Both the position numbers and the translations under genes were made by a program. From Pseudomonas viridiflava (GTDB lineage Bacteria > Pseudomonadota > Gammaproteobacteria > Pseudomonadales > Pseudomonadaceae): a stretch of DNA of 64,000 bases. This document shows positions 46,428-53,545 of the stretch, piece after piece (the stretch's first letter is position 1; each line of letters opens with the position of its first letter). Below the pieces are notes generated by a model. That model was not told the DNA's origin and ran no database searches. It saw only the letters and a list, made by a program, of their open reading frames with translations. The stretch spans positions 265,232 through 329,231 of the forward strand of contig NZ_UWFA01000475.1 in assembly GCF_900601905.1 (NCBI RefSeq). The letters run 5' to 3'.

Positions 46428-47600
46428 ATGGCTCAGCCCTACAGTGCGCGCAGTCGCGCCATCGAACCTTTCCATGTCATGGCGCTGTTGGCGCGCGCCA
46501 ATGAGCTGCAGGCGGCAGGGCATGACGTGATCCACCTGGAAATCGGCGAGCCCGATTTCACCACTGCCGAGCCCATCGTGGCGGCGGGGCAGGCCGCTCT
46601 TGCTGCGGGCAAGACCCGTTACACCGCCGCCCGCGGCTTGCCTGAACTGCGTGAGGCCATTGCCGGTTTCTATGGCCAGCGCTATGGCGTAAGCCTGGAC
46701 CCCGAGCGAATTCTGATTACGCCGGGTGGTTCTGGTGCCTTGTTGCTGGCCAGCAGCCTGCTGGTGGATCCGGGCAAGCACTGGCTGCTGGCCGATCCGG
46801 GTTACCCGTGCAACCGGCATTTTCTGCGACTGGTCGAAGGTGCGGCGCAGCTGGTTCCAGTAGGTCCGCAAGAACGCTATCAACTGACGCCTGATCTCGT
46901 CGCCCGGCATTGGGATCAGGACAGTGTCGGGGCCTTGGTGGCGTCGCCCGCCAACCCGACCGGCACGATGCTGACGCGAGACGAGCTGGCCGCGTTGTCG
47001 GCATCGCTCAAGGCGCGCAATGGTCATCTGGTGGTGGATGAGATTTACCATGGCCTGACCTACGGCACCGACGCGGCCAGCGTGCTGGAAGTCGATGACG
47101 AAGCATTTGTGTTAAACAGTTTTTCAAAATATTTCGGCATGACCGGCTGGCGTCTCGGCTGGCTGGTTGCGCCATCAGCGGCAGTTGCCGACCTGGAGAA
47201 GCTGGCGCAGAACCTCTACATCAGCGCGCCCAGCATGGCTCAATACGCCGCACTGGCCTGTTTCGAGCCGCAGACGCTGGAGATTCTCGAACAGCGCCGC
47301 GCCGAATTTGGTCGTCGGCGTGACTTCCTGTTGCCGGCTTTGCGGGAGCTGGGTTTCGGGATTGCTGTCGAGCCTGAAGGAGCGTTCTACCTTTATGCCG
47401 ATATCAGCGCCTTTGGCGGCGATGCTTTTGCGTTTTGCCAGTATTTCCTTGAAACCCAACATGTGGCGATCACTCCGGGGCTGGATTTCGGGCGCTTCAA
47501 GGCCGGGCATCACGTGCGATTTGCCTACACCCAAAGCCTGCCGCGTCTCGAAGAAGCGGTGCAGCGTATCGCGCGTGGCTTGCAGAGCTGGAAAGGCTGA
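46428..47600 (+). CDS. PLP-dependent class I/II aminotransferase
   Basis: 390 residues, fold type I. Substrate-binding HLEIGEPDF near 36, the ASPANPTGTM motif near 168, DEIYHGLTYG near 205 and the PLP Schiff-base Lys in NSFSKYFGMTGWRLGW near 232. It is aspartate/alanine-aminotransferase-like; the substrate cannot be assigned. Its stop overlaps the sfsA start (TGATG), so the two genes are coupled. Confidence 0.9.
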   Translation: MAQPYSARSRAIEPFHVMALLARANELQAAGHDVIHLEIGEPDFTTAEPIVAAGQAALAAGKTRYTAARGLPELREAIAGFYGQRYGVSLDPERILITPGGSGALLLASSLLVDPGKHWLLADPGYPCNRHFLRLVEGAAQLVPVGPQERYQLTPDLVARHWDQDSVGALVASPANPTGTMLTRDELAALSASLKARNGHLVVDEIYHGLTYGTDAASVLEVDDEAFVLNSFSKYFGMTGWRLGWLVAPSAAVADLEKLAQNLYISAPSMAQYAALACFEPQTLEILEQRRAEFGRRRDFLLPALRELGFGIAVEPEGAFYLYADISAFGGDAFAFCQYFLETQHVAITPGLDFGRFKAGHHVRFAYTQSLPRLEEAVQRIARGLQSWKG

Positions 47601-48358
47601 TGCGCTTTACTCCCGAGCTGGAACAAGGCGTGCTGCTGGTGCGTTACAAGCGCTTCCTGGCTGATATTCAAACCGACAGCGGCGAGTTTCTGACCATTCA
47701 TTGCCCCAACACAGGCTCGATGTTCAATTGCATGATGCCGGGTGGCCGCGTCTGGTTCAGCCGTTCCAATGATCCCAAGCGCAAACTGCCGGGTACCTGG
47801 GAAATCAGCGAGACCCCTCAAGGGCGGTTTGCCTGTATCAACACCGGGCGTGCCAACCCTCTGGTCGAAGAAGCGCTGCGTGCTGGAGTCATCCGCGAGC
47901 TGAACGGATTTACCGGTCTCAGGCGCGAAGTGGCCTACGGTCAGGAAAAGAGCCGGGTGGATTTTCGTCTGGAGTATCCGACAGGCCCGGCCTACGTCGA
48001 GGTCAAGAGCGTCACGCTGGGGTACGACGGCACGTCGGTGGCGGCCTTCCCGGATGCAGTGACGCAGCGCGGCGCGCGCCATTTACGTGAACTGGCAAAT
48101 CTTGCGCGCGAGGGTGTGCGTGCGGTGCTGCTGTATTGCGTCAACCTGACCGGCATTGACGCGGTCAGGCCTGCTGAGGAAATCGATCCGGGTTATGCCG
48201 ATGCCTTGCGCGAGGCGGTTGCGGCGGGTGTCGAAGTGCTGGCGTATGGAGTGCAACTGACGCCTGAAGACATCTTCATTGATCGACCTCTCCAGGTTCA
48301 ATGGGCGCTGCAGCCGGTTCAATCGGCTTCGGGGGTGGCGATCCAGATCCCGTCCTGA
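47600..48358 (+). CDS. sfsA: SfsA family nuclease / sugar fermentation stimulation protein
   Basis: 252 residues. Conserved segments RYKRFLADI, CPNTGSM, EKSRVDFRL, VEVKSVTLG and FPDAVTQRGARHLREL match the family, whose VEVKSVT block is the proposed nuclease metal site. The family usually ends near residue 237 after IDRP; here ~15 extra residues run 40 bases into the opposite-strand Rieske gene. The ATG overlaps the aminotransferase stop. Confidence 0.92.
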   Translation: MRFTPELEQGVLLVRYKRFLADIQTDSGEFLTIHCPNTGSMFNCMMPGGRVWFSRSNDPKRKLPGTWEISETPQGRFACINTGRANPLVEEALRAGVIRELNGFTGLRREVAYGQEKSRVDFRLEYPTGPAYVEVKSVTLGYDGTSVAAFPDAVTQRGARHLRELANLAREGVRAVLLYCVNLTGIDAVRPAEEIDPGYADALREAVAAGVEVLAYGVQLTPEDIFIDRPLQVQWALQPVQSASGVAIQIPS

Positions 48359-48648
48359 TCTTCGCTGCAGGCGATACGGCTCAGTGACTGGCCTTCGCAG
48401 GGGCCAGCGATGCACTCGCCGCTTTCGATCAGAAACAAGGCGCCATGGGTGGCGCATTGGATCAGGCTGGCGCTGCTGTCCAGAAACTGGTCGGGCTGCC
48501 ACTCAAGGGCGACGCCCCGATGCGGGCAGCGGTTGCGATAGACGAACACCTGACCATTGCGGCGCACCGCCAGCAGGCCCACGCCGTCCACCTGAAAACC
48601 TCGGCTGTGCGCGTTTGGCAGGGATGCGCTGCTACAGAGCAGTTTCAA
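48319..48648 (-). CDS. Rieske [2Fe-2S] ferredoxin-like protein
   Basis: 109 residues forming one Rieske domain. The cluster ligands are Cys and His in NRCPHRGVALEW (near 40) and CATHGALF (near 65). No partner oxygenase or reductase is adjacent, so it probably acts as a stand-alone electron carrier. It is convergent with sfsA, overlapping its 3' end by 40 bases. Confidence 0.9.
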   Translation of the reverse strand: MKLLCSSASLPNAHSRGFQVDGVGLLAVRRNGQVFVYRNRCPHRGVALEWQPDQFLDSSASLIQCATHGALFLIESGECIAGPCEGQSLSRIACSEDQDGIWIATPEAD

Positions 48649-48702
48649 TAAGACCTCTGGGCATAAGGGTGGTTTAACAACGCCGCTACGGTGATCCGTG
48701 AT

Positions 48703-48803
48703 CCGCAGGAGCGGCTTCAGCCGCGAGCGATATTACTGGCAACGAAGATTCAGCGCAGACACCGGCATCTTTGCGGCTTTCGCGGCTAAAGCTGCTTGTA
48801 CGG
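48703..48803. repeat. Degenerate REPIN, same family as 24024
   Basis: CAGGAGCGGCTTCAGCCGCGA (from 48706, shown in part) is imperfectly inverted as TCGCGGCTAAAGCTGC with flanks (48780-48803). It lies just upstream of the ChaN-type lipoprotein gene. Confidence 0.6.
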
Positions 48804-48844
48804 GATACAGTCGAACAGGGTTTGACGAAAACGGCTAGAAAATC

Positions 48845-49750
48845 ATGGGAAAAGCAGGACACGTCTGTCAGTTATTTCTGATGCTGGCAATGTTGACGCT
48901 CGGCGCTTGCCAAGCGCCACCTCCGTTGCCGAATATACCCGCCTGGCAGAGCCCGGATGGGCGAGAACACTTGGATTTAGGCATGATTCATGACATCAAG
49001 AGCGGGCAGGAGCTGACCGCACAGCAGTTGGCGGAACGGCTCGCACGTGCATCGCGGGTTCTGGTCGGCGAGCAACACGACAATCCTGACCATCACGCAT
49101 TGCAGCTCTGGATTTTGCAGGTGCTCGCAGACCGCAGACCCCAGGGCAGTCTGCTGCTGGAGATGATCAAGCCTGATCAGCAGGCGGCCATCGATAAGGT
49201 CCGCGCCGATATCACCGCCGGGTCCGTCCTGCCGGCTGATTTGCCTTCGGCGATCGGCTGGCAGCAGGGCTGGAACTGGTCGCTGTACGGCCCGATCATC
49301 CGCTACGCAATGGCGCAGCCGTATCCACTGCTTGCCGCCAATTTGACCGGCAATGAGGTGCAGGCCATTTACCGAAGCCCTCCGGCCCCCGCTGCCGGGG
49401 CCAGCGGAGCACAAGGCGTACGTGAGCGATTGTTGCACCAGATCCGTGCGTCCCATTGTGGATTACTGCCGGAAGATCAGTTCCCCGCGATGCTGGCGAT
49501 CCAGCAGCAGCGGGATCGACGCATGGCCCAGAGCCTGATTGCGGCTCCCACCCCCGCCGTGCTCTTTGCAGGCTCTTATCATGTGCGCAAAGATGTCGGT
49601 ATTCCCCTGCACATGGCCGACCTGGGTGCTGATGAAAGTCCGGTGGTCCTGTTGCTGGCTCAGGTGGGCACCCGCGTAGAGCCCGGCAGTGCCGATTACG
49701 TCTGGTACACCGCCGCGCTGCCCGAGCGGGATTACTGCTCGCAGAAGTAG
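48845..49750 (+). CDS. ChaN-type haem-binding lipoprotein
   Basis: 301 residues. Lipoprotein signal peptide with lipobox LGAC (Cys22), so outer-membrane anchoring is expected. Then the ChaN/PDZ-like domain with VLVGEQHDNPDHHALQ near 75, LLLEM, and FAGSYHVRKDVGIPLHM near 245, which matches the haem-coordinating region of ChaN. By position beside prrF it corresponds to phuW of P. aeruginosa, but the phu haem transporter genes are not here. A weak ribosome-binding site only; no Fur box seen upstream. Confidence 0.85.
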   Translation: MGKAGHVCQLFLMLAMLTLGACQAPPPLPNIPAWQSPDGREHLDLGMIHDIKSGQELTAQQLAERLARASRVLVGEQHDNPDHHALQLWILQVLADRRPQGSLLLEMIKPDQQAAIDKVRADITAGSVLPADLPSAIGWQQGWNWSLYGPIIRYAMAQPYPLLAANLTGNEVQAIYRSPPAPAAGASGAQGVRERLLHQIRASHCGLLPEDQFPAMLAIQQQRDRRMAQSLIAAPTPAVLFAGSYHVRKDVGIPLHMADLGADESPVVLLLAQVGTRVEPGSADYVWYTAALPERDYCSQK

Positions 49751-49909
49751 GCCCGGCAACATGGCCCTTGTCCTGGTATTGCGACGCCGGGGCCTTCAGA
49801 AAACTCTGCTTATTCTGTAGGCCTCTTCGCTTTCTGCGTTCTAGCGGATTTCTCGGCTTGCGCTCCTATATTGTCTAGCTCTTCGCTTTTTGAAGTTTCG
49901 AGGATGGAC

Positions 49910-50755
49910 ATGAGTGGCGCAAAAAAACCTGATGAAGAGCAGCGTACGCAGGAGGCGATTGGCCTGCTGGATCTGATGGCGCTCAATACCGATGACGATG
50001 AAGAGCGGATCGTGGGCATCTGCCAGCGCGCAATGACGCCAGTCGGCGGGGTTGCGGCGGTTTGCGTCTACCCGCGCTTTACCTTGCTGGCCCGCACCAC
50101 GCTGGATCGGCAGCAGGCGCCCGATATCCACGTCATAGCGGTCGTCAACTTTCCTTATGGCTTGGCCAATATAGAGAGTGCGGCTTCTGAAGCGCGTGCA
50201 GCGGTGATGGCCGGGGCGGATGAAATCGACATGGTCTACCCGTTTCGGACCTTGCTGTCGGGCGATCGGCGCACCGGACTGGACATGATGGCGGCCTGTC
50301 GCTCGGCCTGCGGACCACGGGTCTTGCTGACGGTGACGCTGGAAACCGCCGACTTGCGTGATCCGCAGATCATTCGCGATGCCTGTCGGGACGCGATCAG
50401 CTCCGGGGCTGACTTCATCAAGACCAGCACCGGCAAACTGGTGGGTAACGCGACCCCGCAAGCGGCGCGGATCATGTTGGAAACCATTGCCGATGTAGGC
50501 GGGCAGGTGGGGCTCAAATTCTGCGGCGGTATTCGAACCTTTGCCGACGCGCAGGTCTTTCTGGAAATGGCTCAAGCGCGTTTCGGTCCGAACTGGGTCA
50601 ATGCGCAGCGGGTTCGGCTGGCCGGTTCAAGCCTGCTCGACGATCTGCTGTCCCAGCTAGGCGTTCTGGCACCCGGGCCTTACGGGAATAGCAATGGCAC
50701 AAGACGAACTGCGGGCAAAAAAAGACCCGGCAAAGAGCCGGGTCAAAAACCGTGA
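49910..50755 (+). CDS. deoC: Deoxyribose-phosphate aldolase
   Basis: Cleaves deoxyribose-5-phosphate to acetaldehyde and glyceraldehyde-3-phosphate. 281 residues from ATG 49910, with CGAGGA six bases upstream; ATG 49904 overlaps that site. The Schiff-base Lys is in GADFIKTSTGKL near 180 and the second Lys in GLKFCGGIRTF near 214. The barrel ends near residue 250. The last ~25 residues (GTRRTAGKKRPGKEPGQKP) are basic, unlike the family, and are encoded by the antisense of the prrF terminator. No deoABD neighbours. Confidence 0.92.
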   Translation: MSGAKKPDEEQRTQEAIGLLDLMALNTDDDEERIVGICQRAMTPVGGVAAVCVYPRFTLLARTTLDRQQAPDIHVIAVVNFPYGLANIESAASEARAAVMAGADEIDMVYPFRTLLSGDRRTGLDMMAACRSACGPRVLLTVTLETADLRDPQIIRDACRDAISSGADFIKTSTGKLVGNATPQAARIMLETIADVGGQVGLKFCGGIRTFADAQVFLEMAQARFGPNWVNAQRVRLAGSSLLDDLLSQLGVLAPGPYGNSNGTRRTAGKKRPGKEPGQKP

Positions 50756-50828
50756 TTAGCCTGATGAGGAGATAATCTGAAAGTCCGAACCAAGGTCTTT
50801 CAGCTATCGGCCAGTCTCGCGACCGGTT
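50717..50828 (-). ncRNA. prrF: PrrF-type iron-responsive sRNA
   Basis: Fur-repressed sRNA that shuts down iron-containing proteins under iron starvation. The minus strand begins AACCGGTCGCGAGA, contains CTGAAAGACCTTGGTTCGGA, TTTCAGATTATCTCC and CATCAGGCTAATCACGG, the highly conserved PrrF target-pairing core, and ends in terminator GACCCGGC-TCTTT-GCCGGGTC plus seven T (50717-50744). About 112 nt. Only one copy is present, unlike the tandem prrF1-prrF2 of P. aeruginosa. Its 3' 39 nt are antisense to deoC. Confidence 0.92.
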
Positions 50829-50830
50829 GT

Positions 50831-50862
50831 GATAATCATATCGATTCTCATTTGCAAGTCAA
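50831..50862 (-). promoter_or_regulatory. prrF promoter with Fur box
   Basis: Minus strand -35 TTGACT (50857-50862), 16 bases, -10 TATGAT (50835-50840), start near 50828. Overlapping it, plus strand 50831-50849 (GATAATCATATCGATTCTC) matches 14 of 19 positions of the Fur consensus. The operator covers the -10 and spacer, so Fe-Fur should block polymerase. Confidence 0.85.
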
Positions 50863-50896
50863 CGACTTATTTCGTCTATCACGTCCGCTTTGCTTT

Positions 50897-51184
50897 TCAT
50901 GGGCGTGCCAAGCCCTTGCGCCGCATAGCGATATTTTGCAATTGCCGGTTCAAGGCGTCTTTGCGGTCGGTGGGCAAATCATTCCAGTGAATGTCCATCA
51001 AGGCCGCCTCAATGGCATATAAAAGCACCTTGGTGGCACGAAACCCTCGCTTTCGTACGGCCTCGTAGGCATCAACAGCACCCATTTTCCGTAAATCAGA
51101 AGAGCTGTGAATACCAACGGCGTGTAGCCACTGAGCTGACGTCTTGCCAACGTTTTTCAGGTGTTGCAGATCATCGTTCATCAT
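50897..51184 (-). CDS. TfoX C-terminal-domain protein
   Basis: 95 residues (second Met at 51181 is an alternative start). It consists only of the TfoX/Sxy C-terminal helix-hairpin-helix-like domain: LKNVGKTSAQWLHAVGIHSSSDLRKMGAVDAYEAVRKRG (shown in parts: LKNVGKTSAQWLHAVG, then DLRKMGAVDAYEAV). The N-terminal domain of full TfoX is absent. In Enterobacteria and Pasteurellaceae TfoX/Sxy co-activates competence genes; for this single-domain form the role is unknown. It is upstream of prrF on the same strand. Confidence 0.85.
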   Translation of the reverse strand: MMNDDLQHLKNVGKTSAQWLHAVGIHSSSDLRKMGAVDAYEAVRKRGFRATKVLLYAIEAALMDIHWNDLPTDRKDALNRQLQNIAMRRKGLARP

Positions 51185-51391
51185 GCCTCCTTGCGATGCT
51201 GACCTCTGACTTCCTTAGTGCATGTGTAAAAACCGGCAAGTTTGCTGTGAGTGTAGCTTCGCGTGTGGGCGGGGCACTGCAGGTGGTCGGAATTTGGATC
51301 CAACTTCGTACGCTGCACAACTGCGTGGGAATGAGGGTTCAAAAGGGTGGGCTGGCGGGGGAGGTTAGCAGCGTGGCGTTAAAGCATGGCC

Positions 51392-51417
51392 CCACATGCA
51401 TTGCGCATGTGGGCTTA
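51392..51417 (-). other. Hairpin downstream of the pentapeptide gene
   Basis: GCCCCACATGC and GCATGTGGGC form a near-perfect stem around a short loop, 11 bases beyond the pentapeptide gene stop. There is no good T run on either strand. The rest of the gap 51185-51427 shows nothing I can name. Confidence 0.4.
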
Positions 51418-51427
51418 TGGGACGCAA

Positions 51428-51772
51428 TCAGTGGGTTTTGTAACGCAGCCGAGTGCCGAAGTTTACCGACATCAGAATTTCGTCTGCAGCCAGCTCGCGT
51501 GGGAAAAACGCCCCTGAGATCTGCGCATGCGCGATGCTCGCGCCTTCCATTGGCGTATTGCGAAGATCCAGCCCGCGCAAGTCGGCGGAGCGGAAGTAGG
51601 CATCGGTAAAGTCGATGCCAGTGGTATCGAGGTTGCGCAGGTCGAGTCCGCGGAAGTCGCCACCCACGAAGTCGATGGTGCCTGACTTGGGTTTCTCCAG
51701 ATTGAACCCGTCAACGTCGTCGTTGCGCAGCATCGTATAAAGGGGGGAATCAAGTACTTTGGGCTGACTCAT
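51428..51772 (-). CDS. Pentapeptide-repeat protein
   Basis: 114 residues from ATG 51772 (MSQPKVLDSPL); an in-frame ATG five codons earlier lacks support. About nine A(D/N)LxG-like pentads: IDFVGGDFRGLDLRNLDTTG, then IDFTDAYFRSADLRGLDLRN and MEGASIAHAQISGAFFP. Short for the family; forms a small right-handed beta-helix. Function unknown. Confidence 0.82.
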   Translation of the reverse strand: MSQPKVLDSPLYTMLRNDDVDGFNLEKPKSGTIDFVGGDFRGLDLRNLDTTGIDFTDAYFRSADLRGLDLRNTPMEGASIAHAQISGAFFPRELAADEILMSVNFGTRLRYKTH

Positions 51773-51872
51773 AACGCCTCGCTTCATCCGTTCCGTTAGA
51801 ATTATGACGCCATTATATCGCCACTATTTTTGAGCCGTGAAGCGTTAACTGCCAAACGGCTCAAACAAGGGT

Positions 51873-53417
51873 TTAGACGCCTGGCAGACGCTGGCGCAGG
51901 TTTTCCACCAGGCTGTCCAGATCACTGCTTTTATTGGTTTCGACGCGCTTGCTTTGCAGTGTTTCTTGCGCAGTCAGCGGTTCCCGGCTCGCTTGCTGGG
52001 CTTCGACCACCGCCAGTGTGGCGTCGGAAGGGTCGTTGTTCTGCGCCTGACGCTGTTCCAGCCAGCCAGCGATCACTGCCTGTGGCGCTTCGCAATCGAG
52101 GATCAGGAACGGCACGCCTGTCTCTTCGGCGACAGCTGCTGCGGCAGCGCGCTGCTGCTGCCTGAGGTAGGTGGCGTCAATGATGACGGGGAACCCGGCG
52201 CGCAAGACGACGGCCGCCAGTTCATGCACGCGCTGGTAGGTGGCAACGCTGACGTCTGCGTCATACAGGCCCGATTCAGGGCTCTTGTCGGCAAACAGGC
52301 GTTTGCGTTCCACGTCCGAGCGCAGACGCACCGCGCCCAATGACTCCACCAGACGCATGGCCACATGGCTCTTGCCGACTGCGGAGACGCCGTGGGTGAT
52401 GACAAGGAAGCGCGACGGAATGGCGCTGTAGCTTTCCGCCAGGTTCGCGTAATTGCGGTACTGGCGCATCACGGCGCCGCGCTGCACGAGATCTGCGTCA
52501 GGAGACAGGCCGAACAGCGCGACCTTGGCGCGCACTACCGCCCGGTAGGCCTTGTAGAAATTCAACAACTCAAGGCCCTGGTAGTCGCCGGTCAGCTCAA
52601 GGTAGTTACTGATCAGTCGACGTGACAGGGACTTGAGACCGCGGTCTTCAAGATCCATGGCCAGAAAGCCGATATCGGCATAGACGTCGGTCTTGCGGAA
52701 CGGCTCGTTGAATTCGATGCAGTCGAAGATCACCACCTTGTTGTCGATCAGCGTGATATTGCCCAAGTGAATGTCGCCATGACACTCGCGCACAAACCCG
52801 TCTGCTTTGCGCTGTGCCAGCAGTGGCTTGAGGCGTTCGAAGCTCGACTCGGCCCAGGCTTGCAAGGCATCGAGCTGAAGCAGGTCGGCCTTTTCGCTGA
52901 TCATCGCGCGAATCTGTTCGAAGTTCTGCAGGACTGGCGCCATCACGCTGTCGGGCGAGCCCAGTTCACTCTCACTCGTTACACGGGGAGCGCTGATGTG
53001 AAATTCGCCGATCTGCGTAGCGATCTGGTCGATGTGCGTGGGCGTCAACTCGCCGTTTGCCTGCAAGGTGCTGAGCAAACCGGTTTGCGGGAACTGACGC
53101 ATTTTCAAGGCGTACTCGATGACTTCGCCATCGCCAGCCAGCTGCGGGTTTTCTGCGGTGCCGGTAATCGGCAGCACTTCCAGGTAAAGGTCTTCGGTGA
53201 GGCGCTGGTTCAGGCGCAACTCTTCGTTACAGAAATGCTCGCGTGCTGCCAGGGTTGTAAAGTCTAAAAAACCGAAATTCATCGGTTTCTTGATCTTGTA
53301 AACGAAAGGGCCAGTGAGCAGGACCCACGAAATGTGCGTTTCGATGACCTGGAAGTCCTCGACTGCATGGGGGAACAGGGCCGGGTTCTGCAGGGCTGCA
53401 ATCAGTGACTGGCTCAC
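51873..53417 (-). CDS. Fused aminoglycoside phosphotransferase-like / P-loop kinase protein
   Basis: 514 residues. N-terminal APH/choline-kinase-like domain (~30-330) with catalytic HGDIHLGNITL near 214 and metal Asp in VIFDCIEF. C-terminal P-loop kinase domain (~335-490) with Walker A GVSAVGKS near 343 and the DATYLRQQQR segment near 417, like gluconate or zeta-type small-molecule kinases. This two-domain architecture is widespread in Pseudomonas; substrates unknown. Monocistronic and divergent from mrcB. Confidence 0.85.
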   Translation of the reverse strand: MSQSLIAALQNPALFPHAVEDFQVIETHISWVLLTGPFVYKIKKPMNFGFLDFTTLAAREHFCNEELRLNQRLTEDLYLEVLPITGTAENPQLAGDGEVIEYALKMRQFPQTGLLSTLQANGELTPTHIDQIATQIGEFHISAPRVTSESELGSPDSVMAPVLQNFEQIRAMISEKADLLQLDALQAWAESSFERLKPLLAQRKADGFVRECHGDIHLGNITLIDNKVVIFDCIEFNEPFRKTDVYADIGFLAMDLEDRGLKSLSRRLISNYLELTGDYQGLELLNFYKAYRAVVRAKVALFGLSPDADLVQRGAVMRQYRNYANLAESYSAIPSRFLVITHGVSAVGKSHVAMRLVESLGAVRLRSDVERKRLFADKSPESGLYDADVSVATYQRVHELAAVVLRAGFPVIIDATYLRQQQRAAAAAVAEETGVPFLILDCEAPQAVIAGWLEQRQAQNNDPSDATLAVVEAQQASREPLTAQETLQSKRVETNKSSDLDSLVENLRQRLPGV

Positions 53418-53531
53418 GGACGATCCTTCAAAGTGATGATTCGGTGAATGCTTTCAGGCGGCCATTATGGCCGCTCAACGCAAGGCTGCAAACCACCGGC
53501 ATGGGCGTCTGTCGATCCCTTGCAAAGTGCG

Positions 53532-53537
53532 TATAAT
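53532..53537 (+). promoter_or_regulatory. Consensus -10 element close to the mrcB start
   Basis: TATAAT, only eight bases before the mrcB ATG, with a poor -35 (CTGTCG at 53509-53514, 17-base spacing). Transcription would start at or within two bases of the ATG. Confidence 0.45.
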
Positions 53538-53545
53538 CCGCCGCC

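Noticed and set aside
49750..49794. GGCCCGGC/GCCGGGGCC palindrome after the ChaN gene as terminator
   Set aside because: The stem is plausible but the loop is about 28 bases and only TTC follows, so it does not have terminator form.
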